A stretch of DNA of 64,000 nucleotides, taken from contig NZ_CP044285.1 in the NCBI RefSeq assembly GCF_008728635.1, forward strand, positions 1,736,001-1,800,000. The letters are read 5' to 3'. Positions within the stretch are counted from its first letter, which is position 1; each line of letters opens with the position of its first letter. The translations under genes and the position numbers were made by a program. Shown here piece after piece: positions 16,941 through 27,300 of this stretch. The DNA is from Hymenobacter baengnokdamensis (lineage in GTDB: Bacteria; Bacteroidota; Bacteroidia; Cytophagales; Hymenobacteraceae). The notes under the pieces were generated by a model. It worked only from the letters and a program-made list of their open reading frames with translations, had not been told where the DNA came from and did no database searches.

Positions 16941-17869
16941 AGGCGCCCGCGTTCCTCCTCTACACCGGCGATTTCCTAAGCTCGCCCGACGTGCAGCTCA
17001 TGGAAGCCCATGAGGTGGGCGCATATTGCCTGCTGCTGTTCAACTCCTGGCAGTCCGACCGGCCCGGCTTCCTGCCCAACGACGAAGACCGCCTCCGCCG
17101 CACCGCGCGCCTCTCCGCCGACCAGTGGGCCACCAGCCGCAAGCTGCTGCTAAGCAAGTTCCCCGTCAATCCCCAAGACGATACCTTACGCTACAACCCA
17201 CGCCTCCGCGCCGAGGCGGCTAAGCAGCTAGAGTACCGCGAGCTAAAATCACGCGCCGGCAAGGCCTCTGCTCAGAAGCGGGCAGCTAATGCAACAGGTG
17301 TTGAGCAGCAAGCAACACCTGTTCAACAACTGTTGACTGAGAGCACCACACCGCTAGCCCCAATCACCCCCCTTTTAACAGCTGTTGAAAATGAGCTAAC
17401 ACCTGTTGTCCCAAAAGCCAACACTCGTTCCCAAAAAGGCCAACAGAAGAGCAACCTTTCATCTTCACTTTCTACTACCTCTTCACTACGTTCAGAGGGA
17501 GAGGCGGCCGAGGCCGCCCTACCCACTCCCATTGCTAAAAAGAAGTCGTCTGGCTCCCCTCTCCTTGGGAGAGGGGCCGGGGGTGAGGTCCCCCGGCGAC
17601 CCACCCCCGAAGAGGTGCGCGCCTACGCCGCCAGCCAGTACCCCACCAGCCTCGACGCCCCGGCCGAGGCCACTGCCTTCTTCGACTACTTCGCTAGCAA
17701 TGGCTGGCGCGTCGGCGGCAAAACTCCCATGATAGACTGGCAGGCCGCTTTCCGTGGCTGGATGCGCCGCCGTCCCCAATTCCTCGCGGCCCCCGGAAGC
17801 CCGGCAGCCGCCCCACCGACCCGCGCCCGCACCGCCCCCAAACCCACTGACCCCACTCGCTGGAGCTAA
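16937..17869 (+). CDS. DUF1376 phage replication protein (initiator/helicase-loader type)
   Basis: 310 residues. The N-terminal ~90 residues match the DUF1376 pattern (FLLYTGDFLSSPDVQLMEAH, then GAYCLLLFNSW and LPNDEDRLRRTARLS), a winged-helix domain seen in phage replication proteins next to DnaB. The middle (about 100-215) is low-complexity linker. The C-terminal ~75 residues (TPEEVRAYAASQYPT...WRVGGKTPMIDWQAAFRGWM) form a small helical domain common to such loaders. A palindromic REP-like element is read in frame as part of the linker. DnaB follows after 6 bases. Confidence 0.75.
   Translation: MKAPAFLLYTGDFLSSPDVQLMEAHEVGAYCLLLFNSWQSDRPGFLPNDEDRLRRTARLSADQWATSRKLLLSKFPVNPQDDTLRYNPRLRAEAAKQLEYRELKSRAGKASAQKRAANATGVEQQATPVQQLLTESTTPLAPITPLLTAVENELTPVVPKANTRSQKGQQKSNLSSSLSTTSSLRSEGEAAEAALPTPIAKKKSSGSPLLGRGAGGEVPRRPTPEEVRAYAASQYPTSLDAPAEATAFFDYFASNGWRVGGKTPMIDWQAAFRGWMRRRPQFLAAPGSPAAAPPTRARTAPKPTDPTRWS
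17556..17596 (+). repeat. REP-like double hairpin inside the DUF1376 gene
   Basis: Two adjacent perfect palindromes: CCCCTCTCC-TTG-GGAGAGGGG (17556-17576) and CCGGGGG-TGAGGT-CCCCCGG (17577-17596). The sequence resembles intergenic repeats widespread in Bacteroidetes and is translated here as SPLLGRGAGGEVPR. Confidence 0.8.
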
Positions 17870-17875
17870 CTCATT

Positions 17876-19276
17876 ATGTTGTCTTCTACCCCCTCTACCC
17901 GCCGCGGTGCCGTGCCTACGCCGCCTCGGCCCAGCCACTTACCCCCCCAAGCCCTCGACCTCGAAGCCGCCGTCCTCGGCGCCGCCCTGCTCGAAGCCGA
18001 TGCTCAGCGTACCCTGTTGGCCACGCTCCCCGACGAACAGGCTTTCTACCTACCCGCTCACCAGCAAGTGTACCTGGCCATCCGCGACCTGGTGCAAGCT
18101 GGCCAGCACGCCGATATGCTCACCGTCGTGGCCCAGCTACGCCACTGCGGCACCCTGGGGCGCACCGGCGGCGTAGCCTTCGTAGCGGGCCTGACCAACA
18201 AAATCAACTCCGCCGCCCACCTCGAAACCCACTGCAGGATTCTGCAGGAGCAGCACGCCCGCCGCGTCGTCATCCGCGCTGGCTCCGAGCTCGCCGCTCG
18301 CGGCTACGACGATACCCGCGACCCTTTGCAGCTGCTGGCCGATGCCCAAGCCCAACTCACCGGCCTGCACCAAGCCTTCGAAACCAAACCCGCCCAAACC
18401 GCCGCGGCCGCTTTCCAGGCTGCGTTCGACCGCCTGGCCCAGGCCGTGCAGCAAAAGGGCCTCACTGGCATCCCTACTGGCCTCACCCAGCTCGACGGCC
18501 TCACCGGCGGCTGGCAGCCCGCCGACCTCATCATTCTGGCCGCTCGGCCCGGCATGGGCAAAACCGCCGCTCTGCTACACTTCGCCCGCACCGCTGCCCT
18601 CGACCACCAGCAGCACACCGTAGTCTTCAGCCTCGAAATGCCCACCCTGCAGCTCATGCAGCGCCTGGTAGCCAGCGAGGTGCCCGGCTACTCCAACTCC
18701 GACCTGCGCCGCGGCAACCTACCCGGCGGCCTCGACCAGGTAGCCCACATCCAGGAGCAGGCCCAGCGCCTGCGTACCCACGGCCACCGCCTGCATATCG
18801 ACGACACGCATGGCCTCACCATCCAGCAGCTGCGCGCCAAGTGCGCCCGCCTCCACGCGCAGCACCCCCTGGGCCTGGTCCTGGTCGACTACATCCAGCT
18901 CATGCGCGGCGACACGAAAGGCAACCGCGAGCAGGAGATTGCCAGCATCAGCCGTGGCCTCAAGGAGCTGGCCAAAGAGCTCAACGCCCCCGTCATTGCC
19001 CTCTCCCAGCTGAGCCGCGACGTGGAAAAGAGGGGAGGGGAGAAGCGCCCCCTACTCTCCGACCTACGCGAGTCCGGCAGCATCGAGCAGGATGCCGACT
19101 GCATCATCTTCCTCTGGCGTGGCGAGTACTACAACATCGCCGAGTACGAAGACGGCACCTCCACCACCGACACCATCCTCTTAGACGTGGCCAAGCACCG
19201 CAACGGCGCCACCGACGAGGTTATCGCCGCCTGCTCCATGCGCCGGGGCCTGTTTCAAAACCTGAAGAGCAACTAG
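17876..19276 (+). CDS. dnaB: Replicative DNA helicase DnaB, phage type
   Basis: 466 residues, normal for DnaB. The N-terminal helical domain (about 20-130; LDLEAAVLGAALLE...) is the primase-interaction domain. The RecA-like domain has Walker A ARPGMGKTA (about 223-231), Walker B LVLVDYIQLM (about 334-343) and the ALSQLSRDVEKR and DLRESGSIEQDAD motifs. It unwinds DNA at the fork in 5'-3' direction for element replication. It lies directly behind the DUF1376 gene, which probably loads it. It is the last recognisable phage gene before the defence island. Confidence 0.92.
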   Translation: MLSSTPSTRRGAVPTPPRPSHLPPQALDLEAAVLGAALLEADAQRTLLATLPDEQAFYLPAHQQVYLAIRDLVQAGQHADMLTVVAQLRHCGTLGRTGGVAFVAGLTNKINSAAHLETHCRILQEQHARRVVIRAGSELAARGYDDTRDPLQLLADAQAQLTGLHQAFETKPAQTAAAAFQAAFDRLAQAVQQKGLTGIPTGLTQLDGLTGGWQPADLIILAARPGMGKTAALLHFARTAALDHQQHTVVFSLEMPTLQLMQRLVASEVPGYSNSDLRRGNLPGGLDQVAHIQEQAQRLRTHGHRLHIDDTHGLTIQQLRAKCARLHAQHPLGLVLVDYIQLMRGDTKGNREQEIASISRGLKELAKELNAPVIALSQLSRDVEKRGGEKRPLLSDLRESGSIEQDADCIIFLWRGEYYNIAEYEDGTSTTDTILLDVAKHRNGATDEVIAACSMRRGLFQNLKSN

Positions 19277-19381
19277 TTAAATAGAAGTACTATTGGAATC
19301 AGACTGAAGCTTTGCTTTGCTAAAACAGCAATCATTGTTGACCTTGTTTCTACCTTGGGCCCAATATATAACATCTGCTCA

Positions 19382-20383
19382 GTGGACACTCCTAAGAAAA
19401 CAAAAAAACTTACGGCCAAGGCCTTAGCTTCTCTAGCCCAACCCCAAGCCTCCCCTCCCCGGATAGCCCACTGCGACCGAACAGTTCACTACTACGACAT
19501 CACTTTCAGCTTCAAAGATGACTCCCTGCCACAGGAGCATTTCGTTGAGCTATTCCGCCAAATCATTAAAATGTCGGAAGACCGGGCAGAGAATCGGTAC
19601 TTCAAAAGTGTTGACAAAAAGTTGTTTATTCAAGGCATCCGCTTCGTGCCCGCAGAAAAGCAAATTCACGGTAAACTCAGAGCTGTTCGCATTGATATTT
19701 CCCCTGAAATTCTGAACATGGCCACTGATGAGGCCCGAGATATTGAAATGGCAGAAGATGAAGGTATTGTTGAAACTACTCATTTCGTCATCGACTACAA
19801 GAAAAACCGTCGGCGAATAGCAGTAGAATATAACGTTGCCGGTGCAAAGGCGCATGAGCTAGCGGAGTACTTGGAACACGTAGGGGCCAGCGCTGGCTTA
19901 CTAGCAGTAGTACTCAAGCCCCTCCTCACCGAAGACTCACTCAAAGATTTTCAGCGACGAGTTGATGCCTTAAAATCATTGGAGATATGCGTCCCCTCCG
20001 ATAGTATTGGTCAAATTCAGAAATACAGTCCTGGCTTGGCTACCTCAATGTCAGTGTCTAAAGATTTTTTCAACTGTAATAGATTAGTATTTCGTCCAGA
20101 CTTTGATTTAAGCAGCGCAAATCAGCTGAATTCGGCGATGGCTTTTGTTAAGGATATTATTAATGAATGGACTCGTAATCCGTTGCGTAGAAAAGACTTT
20201 GAAACGTTCAAGGTTCGCGCTAAAGATTCTGATTCTAGGGGCACCTTACAAGTATTTGACTTATTAAAAGATGACATCAAAGACCGTATTAGCGTGGAGA
20301 AAAGGGCTAAATCCCGTGTGCTAAACTCCCTCGACATGTTTGGCAAAATGGTTGACTCGATGCAGAAGCGTAGGATAATATGA
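19382..20383 (+). CDS. Soluble partner of a two-gene membrane cassette, unknown family
   Basis: 333 residues from the GTG at 19382 (MDTPKKTKK...); a TTG at 19355 would add 9 unlikely residues. The N-terminus is basic, the body alpha/beta (HYYDITFSFKDD, then FVIDYKKNRRRIAVEYN), and no membrane segment or catalytic motif is evident. The stop overlaps the ATG of the membrane protein by 4 bases. Lower GC than the phage genes before it and position at the edge of the defence island suggest an anti-phage role. The soluble-plus-four-helix-membrane arrangement recalls Kiwa, but identity was not established. Confidence 0.6.
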   Translation: MDTPKKTKKLTAKALASLAQPQASPPRIAHCDRTVHYYDITFSFKDDSLPQEHFVELFRQIIKMSEDRAENRYFKSVDKKLFIQGIRFVPAEKQIHGKLRAVRIDISPEILNMATDEARDIEMAEDEGIVETTHFVIDYKKNRRRIAVEYNVAGAKAHELAEYLEHVGASAGLLAVVLKPLLTEDSLKDFQRRVDALKSLEICVPSDSIGQIQKYSPGLATSMSVSKDFFNCNRLVFRPDFDLSSANQLNSAMAFVKDIINEWTRNPLRRKDFETFKVRAKDSDSRGTLQVFDLLKDDIKDRISVEKRAKSRVLNSLDMFGKMVDSMQKRRII

Positions 20384-20889
20384 GAATAATTTTTCGAATA
20401 GTAGATTCGTATTTGGCGCATCCGCTTATCAGTGATGCAATTGTTTGCCTATTAATATTTTTGGGTCTTCATTATTATGCAGGCAGGTTGCCAATTGCTT
20501 CCGACAACTTGAACGGTATTCAGAGTAGCTTAGCAAGTACTGCAGTTTCGCTAGCGGGTTTCATCATAGCTGCACTCACTATTATAGTCACTTTCAAGGC
20601 TAATATTCAAGCCAAGAAAGTAGATGAATCTGTAAACGGTATGGAGCTGTTATTCAACAGTGATAATTATGGCCGAATTGTACATGTGTTCCAATTCGCG
20701 ATAATAGAGCTAGTCGCTGCATTTGCAATAATGCACGCCGCTATGTTTATCACTGACATGTTTTCACCTCGGCACAACTTGTTACTAGCTGCCGCAGTGC
20801 TTACAGTAATTATACTCTCTTTATCGCGCTGCCTATACGTGTTATTTAATGTACTCACGTTGGATGCTAATCCATTGAATAACTCCTGA
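20380..20889 (+). CDS. Membrane partner with four predicted helices
   Basis: 169 residues. Hydrophobic segments lie at about 17-34, 51-73, 104-125 and 133-155, giving a four-helix inner-membrane protein with a short N-terminal amphipathic part. It is coupled to the upstream gene through ATGA. Membrane proteins paired with cytosolic sensors often act in abortive infection; this is inference. The McrC gene converges on it with 22 bases between stops. Confidence 0.6.
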   Translation: MRIIFRIVDSYLAHPLISDAIVCLLIFLGLHYYAGRLPIASDNLNGIQSSLASTAVSLAGFIIAALTIIVTFKANIQAKKVDESVNGMELLFNSDNYGRIVHVFQFAIIELVAAFAIMHAAMFITDMFSPRHNLLLAAAVLTVIILSLSRCLYVLFNVLTLDANPLNNS

Positions 20890-20911
20890 GAGTTATGGTG
20901 TTTTCCTTGCG

Positions 20912-21994
20912 CTAAATAGTTTCTAATAAAGACAGCATATCCTTGTGTATGTCCTGCCACGCTTGATTAAGATTCAGCGTGTACACTCGTACCGGCTCTC
21001 CCTCCAGCTGGTAGCGCAGTAATAACGACTCGTCACCAACTGGATATAGCAGTACCGAGCGTAGCTCTCGACCCGGAAACTGCCCCTTTAAATGCTGCTG
21101 ATAGGCAAACAGCTGGTATAAGTGGCTAGACCTCACTCGCCGGCTTCCATAATGCTCAGCCGCTAGCGCCTGTGGGTAGAATTTGCATTCCAGTAGTGCA
21201 ATTCGCTTTTTATCCAAGTACTCAATGACCACATCCGTTTTCATTCGGGGCAGGTGCTTCTTTGCTTGGTCATCCTCTGCCACTAGATTCCATCGAAATG
21301 CTTTGGCCCACACCTTTGCTTTTCCTCGCAGGTGGAAATCATAGAAGTTCCTAACAAATTGCTCGAATAGTTGGGCCATCTTTCGCTCATCCCGCCATAC
21401 ATCCGGCACTAGTACCGTGCCCGCCTCCTGTGTAGGTAGTGCTAGGTGTCGCACAAGTTGGCTGATGTGCACCGCCATCCCATACCGTGCCGTGTGCCGG
21501 TACACCCGGACTGTGCCAAGCTTCGGGGCCAGCAATGGCACTTCCTGCACGCCCCTAAAAGAGCGCAGGTGCCACCGTAGTTCTTCTCGAATGGCCATGC
21601 TGACGGCTTCTTCCTCGGCAAGCCGCTGCGCGGCTGCTTTCACCAGCCGGTTTAGAGTCGTGTCCACCGTCCGGTGGTCGGTTTCGCACCACAATCTGGC
21701 TCGGGGCAGCGTCAACTCTCTCATCGAGCGGCCCAGTAGCAGCTTCCCCCGAGGCATAGCCGTCAGCGTTTCCTCCGTTCGATAGTCTTGGTCCAACCCC
21801 CGCTTCACCAGCTGTTCAAGTCGGTCACGCAGCAGCACAGCCAGAAGCTCCAGTAAGGTTTCCGGCGGAGTTTCCGTCCCGCGGCTTTCCGGCGCTTCTA
21901 CCGGCAGCAACCCCCACGCATAGCTGAGAAGGTAGTATAGGTTTTCGACCCGGATAGGGCTGTAAGTCGCCAGCGGTTGCGCCGGGCTATTCAT
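20912..21994 (-). CDS. mcrC: McrC, nuclease subunit of McrBC restriction system
   Basis: 360 residues, the expected length. The N-terminal beta domain (about 10-110) is followed by a helical part, and a PD-(D/E)xK nuclease core is visible in the C-terminal third (MKTDVVIEYLDKKRIALLECKFY, with Asp near 253 and ECK near 268-270), then a QLFAYQQHL helix. It cuts DNA when driven by McrB. The first 8 bases overlap the end of mcrB, so the two are translated together. McrBC restricts DNA with modified cytosine, including phage DNA. Confidence 0.88.
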   Translation of the reverse strand: MNSPAQPLATYSPIRVENLYYLLSYAWGLLPVEAPESRGTETPPETLLELLAVLLRDRLEQLVKRGLDQDYRTEETLTAMPRGKLLLGRSMRELTLPRARLWCETDHRTVDTTLNRLVKAAAQRLAEEEAVSMAIREELRWHLRSFRGVQEVPLLAPKLGTVRVYRHTARYGMAVHISQLVRHLALPTQEAGTVLVPDVWRDERKMAQLFEQFVRNFYDFHLRGKAKVWAKAFRWNLVAEDDQAKKHLPRMKTDVVIEYLDKKRIALLECKFYPQALAAEHYGSRRVRSSHLYQLFAYQQHLKGQFPGRELRSVLLYPVGDESLLLRYQLEGEPVRVYTLNLNQAWQDIHKDMLSLLETI

Positions 21995-24200
21995 TTTCGC
22001 TGACCATCACTGGTGCTAGGTCTAGCAGCTTCCGCGCCTCTTGCGCCAAGCTGGGGTTCTCTATCCAGTATTCTTCCAGTTGTGGCCCTATTTCATCTTC
22101 CAGTACTCGCTCATACCATGCTTCGGGGCTTTCTGTTTCCTGTGGCCCCCCACTGAAATAGCTGTGTCCAATCAAGAAGTCAGCCCCTAAGGTCCGGTCT
22201 CCCGCTACCTGTGCGTTAAGCCGCCCCACAGCATCCGTCAACTGCGTCACGAAGACCGCTGTTAGGCCGTATTTCTCCGTCAGGTAGCTAATAAACCGCT
22301 CCCCCAGTTCTGGTTGCAATCGCTTGAAGGCAAACCGCCGCCTTAACGCGAAGTCCACCAATGCCAATGACCGGTCGGCCGTATTCATTGTGCCTATCAG
22401 ATACAGGTTATCAGGTAGATACATGTACTCACCCCCGTAAGGCAGCATTACTTTGTGTTCGGGTCCTCTTTTGTCGCTTTCCAGAAGTAGCATACACTCA
22501 CCCAGTACTTTGCCCAGGTTAGCCCGATTCATCTCATCGATGATAAACACGTAGTTTTTTTCTGGATTTACCAAAACCACATCGCGGACAAATTTCAAAA
22601 ATACCCCTGCTTCGCGCACAAAACCAGTACCCGAAGCTCGGTAGCCCATTATAAAATCTTCGTAGCTGTACGATGGATGGAACTGCACCATTTCCACCCG
22701 CGTGTCGTCGGCTTCACCTAGTAGTAAGTGCGCTAGCCGCTTCGCTACAAACGACTTACCTACCCCAGGAGGTCCCTGCAAAACGAGGTTCATTTTGCGC
22801 TTCAAGCTGTTGAGCAGCCCGGCCAGCGCCTCATCGGGCATAAATAAGTCAGCCGACGCTTGTGCAAAAGTGTAGGGAGGAAGCCCAATTGGCTTTTTCT
22901 TCTTGCCCTCACCCGACTCCTTAGCCGGAATGCGGTGCAGCTGCGTCGGTGTTTCCAATTCTAACTCTATGGCTTGCGTCAGGTGATAACCCGTAATATC
23001 GGTGAGCGTCTTCGTTGTAAACGCCACGTCGGCAGTTCGTATCCACGGGCCTTCTAGCAGCCACGATACTTGCCGCACGTGCAGGAACTCGTCCCTTTCC
23101 TCATCGTATTCATAGGCCCCAGTAACGCGTCCTAAGCCCAGTATTCTTGTTTTGCCCTGCTTGGCTACTACGATGTCACCGGGCCGGATAGCCTGGCAAA
23201 ACTCCCAGCAGGCCAGCGCATCGTTATTCCGTTTCGTATCTGCGTTGTCCTCCAATAAACGCTGGCGCATAGCTTCCTTCGAAGGGTAGCCCTGCAAATT
23301 TCCCATAAAGTCCCAGCCCACGGACATGATACCTTCCTTCTTCCAGTCTTCCCACAGGTAGCCGTCCTCGCCTGCTCCTATCGCCCACCAGTGTGGTTTC
23401 ACCCTTGGAATCTCAGTAGCACCGCCCTCACCATCAGTAGTACCATCCGCTTCGTCGCTAGGGTACTCTTCATCATCTGCATCACCGTTGCCCGTCTCGG
23501 CTGCTTCTTCCTGCGCGGCTTCCGCGCTGGCCCGCACCGTGCAGTAAATAAAATCCTGCGTCAGCAGATGCAGCGCGGTATCAGGGTAGCATTCTGGAGT
23601 GAGACGTGCTTGGTGCGCCGCCAATAGTGCCGGCGCTTGGGCTAGCACTTCCCGTACTTGCTCAGCCAGTGCTAGGTAGTCCTGCACCCGTGTAACAGCT
23701 GCCTTGTGTCGGTTGTCAAATGGGGCCGCAACTAGTGCCGCAAAGTTCTTGTACATCTCTGCCTTATACAAGTAGTAGCGCTCTGGGTAATGCAAAGTCA
23801 AATAAGCCAGCAGTGCCCGCTGATGCTGATAGCTGCTGTTGGCTGGGGTGGTCAATTCCTGCCGCCATACCTCAGCCGAACTTCTAAACTGTTCTAGCCT
23901 CGTTAAAAGCGGCAGTTCCTCATCAAACAAATGCCGAAAAGCCGCTCGTACATCCTCCGGCCGCTGGTCAGCAAAGCGCTCTATCATTAACCGGGCGTAG
24001 TACATCGACGACGTGAGCAAGTTGGCTGTCGCCGCCAAACTTTGCCGCAGCATAGCCGGGAAATCCATGGCTTCCAAGTCCCAGTTATCTTGAAAGACCT
24101 TCACCGCCCGCCATTTATATAGTTCTTCTTGGGTCCAGCGGGGTAGTTGTAGCTGGTAGTCTTCAATCCATGGAGCAAGCGTTTCGGTAAGCGTTGGCAT
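21987..24200 (-). CDS. mcrB: McrB-type AAA+ GTPase with EVE-like reader region
   Basis: 737 residues. About 1-240 is a helical domain of unknown role. Residues about 262-400 (PHWWAIGAGEDGYLWEDW, then GDIVVAKQGKTRILGLGRV) resemble an EVE/PUA-type modified-base reader. The C-terminal motor has Walker A GPPGVGKSF (about 477-485), Walker B FIIDEMNRANLGKVLGE and the McrB signature GTMNTADRSLALVDFALRRR. It recognises modified DNA and drives the McrC nuclease by GTP hydrolysis. Its start lies 145 bases from the divergent HsdM-S gene. Confidence 0.85.
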   Translation of the reverse strand: MPTLTETLAPWIEDYQLQLPRWTQEELYKWRAVKVFQDNWDLEAMDFPAMLRQSLAATANLLTSSMYYARLMIERFADQRPEDVRAAFRHLFDEELPLLTRLEQFRSSAEVWRQELTTPANSSYQHQRALLAYLTLHYPERYYLYKAEMYKNFAALVAAPFDNRHKAAVTRVQDYLALAEQVREVLAQAPALLAAHQARLTPECYPDTALHLLTQDFIYCTVRASAEAAQEEAAETGNGDADDEEYPSDEADGTTDGEGGATEIPRVKPHWWAIGAGEDGYLWEDWKKEGIMSVGWDFMGNLQGYPSKEAMRQRLLEDNADTKRNNDALACWEFCQAIRPGDIVVAKQGKTRILGLGRVTGAYEYDEERDEFLHVRQVSWLLEGPWIRTADVAFTTKTLTDITGYHLTQAIELELETPTQLHRIPAKESGEGKKKKPIGLPPYTFAQASADLFMPDEALAGLLNSLKRKMNLVLQGPPGVGKSFVAKRLAHLLLGEADDTRVEMVQFHPSYSYEDFIMGYRASGTGFVREAGVFLKFVRDVVLVNPEKNYVFIIDEMNRANLGKVLGECMLLLESDKRGPEHKVMLPYGGEYMYLPDNLYLIGTMNTADRSLALVDFALRRRFAFKRLQPELGERFISYLTEKYGLTAVFVTQLTDAVGRLNAQVAGDRTLGADFLIGHSYFSGGPQETESPEAWYERVLEDEIGPQLEEYWIENPSLAQEARKLLDLAPVMVSENE

Positions 24201-24345
24201 AGGGCAGAATACAGGAATTTAAGCTAGGATTTGCAAGGTAATGCTACTCCATTCACTACATGTCTGTTGTTAGTAACCAGCTCCATTTTCCTTGCTGCAC
24301 CCTTCCAGAAGCCTTATCATTGTATAGTTTATACTACCCCGCTTC

Positions 24346-27300
24346 ATGCCCACCGCTAAGATTTCCCTTGCCCAACTCGAACGCTTTCTTTACCGCGCTG
24401 CCGACGACCTGCGCAGCAACATGGACGCTTCCGAATTCAAAGAATTCATCTTCGGAATGCTGTTCCTCAAGCGCCTCTCCGACGAATTCGACCAGCAGCG
24501 CGCGGCTATTCGTGCCAAGCACAGCCACCTTAGCCCCGAAGAATTAACCGAATACCTCGAAGACGAAGCTGCCTACGGCGACACTTTTTTTGTGCCGCCT
24601 GCTGCTCGCTGGGAAAACCTGAAAGACCTCAAAACGGGCGTTGGCCAGAAGCTCAACGAAGCCATTGCCGCCCTCGAAAAAGCCAACCCTCAGCTCGACA
24701 AAGTGCTGGAAGGTAATATTGACTTCAATGCCACGCGTGGCAAAGGCCAGGCGCGCATCTCCGACGGCACTTGGGTGAGCCTGCTCACGCACTTCAGCAA
24801 AATCCGCCTCACCAACGACAACTTTGAATTCCCCGACCTGCTCGGAGCTGCCTACGAATACCTCATTAAAGAATTTGCCGATTCAGCTGGTAAGAAGGCC
24901 GGCGAATTCTACACCCCCGCTCAGGTAGTGGGCCTCATGGTGCGCCTCGCTGCTCCGCAGCCCGGTATGAGTGTCTACGACCCCACCGTGGGCTCCGGTG
25001 GCATGCTCATCCAGTCTCGCCAATACATCGAGGAGCAAGGCCACAACCCCCGCTCGCTACGCCTTTTTGGCCAGGAGAAGAATGGTACCGTGTGGAGTAT
25101 CTGTGTCATGAACATGCTGCTGCACGACGTGCGCGATGCCAACATCGAAAACGGCGACACTATCCAGAACCCCCTGCTGCTCGACGGCCAGGGCCGCCTC
25201 CAGCAGTTTGACCGCATCCTGGCCAACCCGCCCTTTTCCCAAACCTATTCCTTGGAGGGGATGCAGTTCAAAAGCCGATTTCAGCATTTCACGCCCGAAA
25301 CCGGCAAAAAGGCCGACCTCATGTTTGTCCAGCATATGTTGGCTAGCATGAGCCCTACCGGTATGGTGGCCACCGTTATGCCCCACGGCGTACTGTTTCG
25401 CGGTGCGGCTGAACGTAACATTCGCAAGGAATTATTAGCTCGCCGCCAACTCCACGCTATCATCGCTCTACCTCCAGGTCTATTCTATAGCACCACCATT
25501 GAGGCCTGCATTCTGATTTTGGGCCAGCATAATAAGCCTGAGGACCGTCTCGACCAAGTTCTATTCATTAATGCAGACGCTGAGTACCGCGAAGGCAAAG
25601 CTCAAAATTTCCTCCGCCCTGAGGATGTTGAGAAAATAGTTACAGTGTTTGCCAACCACCAGGAAGTATTCAATTACTCGCGTTGGGTAACCTTGCAAGA
25701 GATAGAAGAAAACGATTATAATCTCAATATTCGGAGCTATGTCGACAATACACCTCTGCCCGAACCCGAGGATGTTCGGGCACACCTTCTTGGTGGTCTG
25801 CCCGCTCCCGAAGTAGATGCCCTACGCCCCCGCGCCGAAGTGTTCAAGGCCAACATCAACGCCTTTGTCCAGCCTCGTCCTGAAGACCCGGCCTATCTCG
25901 ATTTCACTCCTACTCTTGTAACTCGCCCTCAACTACGTGCTACCCTCGACGCCGACCCTGGCCTCGTGGCTACCCTGACTCAGCAGTTGAGCGAAGTAGA
26001 AAGCTGGTGGGAAGAGGCCCGTAATGATTTCGCTAGCCTAGAGCGCCAGCCCCAGCGCCTAGCGCCTATTCGCCAGCACCTTCTCAATTCTCTGAGCCAC
26101 CACCTTGCGCCGGCCCGCATTCTCACCTCATTCCAGTTGGCAGGCGTATTCGCTAACTGGTGGCAGGGCATTCGCTACGACCTGAAAACTATCACTGCTG
26201 CTGGCTGGAGTCCCTCGTTGATTCCGGCTAGCTATATCGAGGAGGAATTTTTTCAAGCCGAAAAAGCGCATTTGGCTATATTAGCCGACGAACTCGCCAC
26301 TGCCCAAACTACCCTCGATGAGCTGTTAGGGAATTCTGGCTATGAGTTGAGCGAAGACGAGGAGCTAACTGTAAAGTCAGTGCGCGATTATCTTACCGAA
26401 CAGCTACGTGACTTTGCTACTAGTACTAAGGACCCAAAAGCGTTAGCTATTAAAACCATACTCCTTAACCTTAAGCAAACCGAGGCCCGCATCAAGTTGC
26501 TCCGAGACCAAGCCACGGCTCAGCGCCTCGACCTCGATGAGTTAATTCAACTCAAGCTTTACGGCTTCGACGCCGTTACTACCGAGGCCGAGCTAGTCAT
26601 CTCCCAGCAACATCGCCAGGGCCTGCGCCAGGTGCTGCTTGCTCTCTTCACTCAGCACAACGTAGCTGGCACTACGTTCGAGGACAAACTAAAAGCCGCC
26701 ACCAAGCGCGGAGCCGACGCCGCAAAGGCCGCTACCCCTCTCAAAAAAGACCTCGTCAAGACCGACGAAGTTATTGCCTTTACTACTAAGCTTCTGACTA
26801 CAGCCGCTAGCCGCCTTGCTGGCATCGGCGGCCCTATCACCGAAGCCCAAGCCCAGGAGTTGATTCTGCGCAAGCACCATCACTTTATCAACCGCGAGCT
26901 AACCCGCTACCTTCAGGCCGAACGCCGTGCCCTATTGGCTGGACTAGAGAAACTGTGGGATAAGTATGGGGTAAGCTTAAATAGTATTGAAGCAAGAAAT
27001 AAACAGCTTGAGCTAGAAATAAGTAATGCTCTGATTACACTAAACTTTCTCGGTGATACCTATGAGCACTTGCGCAACAGAGAATCTGATGAATTTAAAG
27101 ATTCGCACATAGGTCGTATTCCGGCAGATTGGGACGTAAAAAAATTGAGTCAGGTTTGTGGTATATTGAATGGGTTTGCATTTGACAGCAAACTGTTTAC
27201 ACAAGGAGAAGGAATGCCCTTAATCCGTATTCGGGATTTAGATTCTTTAACTACAACCGAAAAGTATGCGGGAAATTACAAGCCGCAGTATGTGGTAAAT

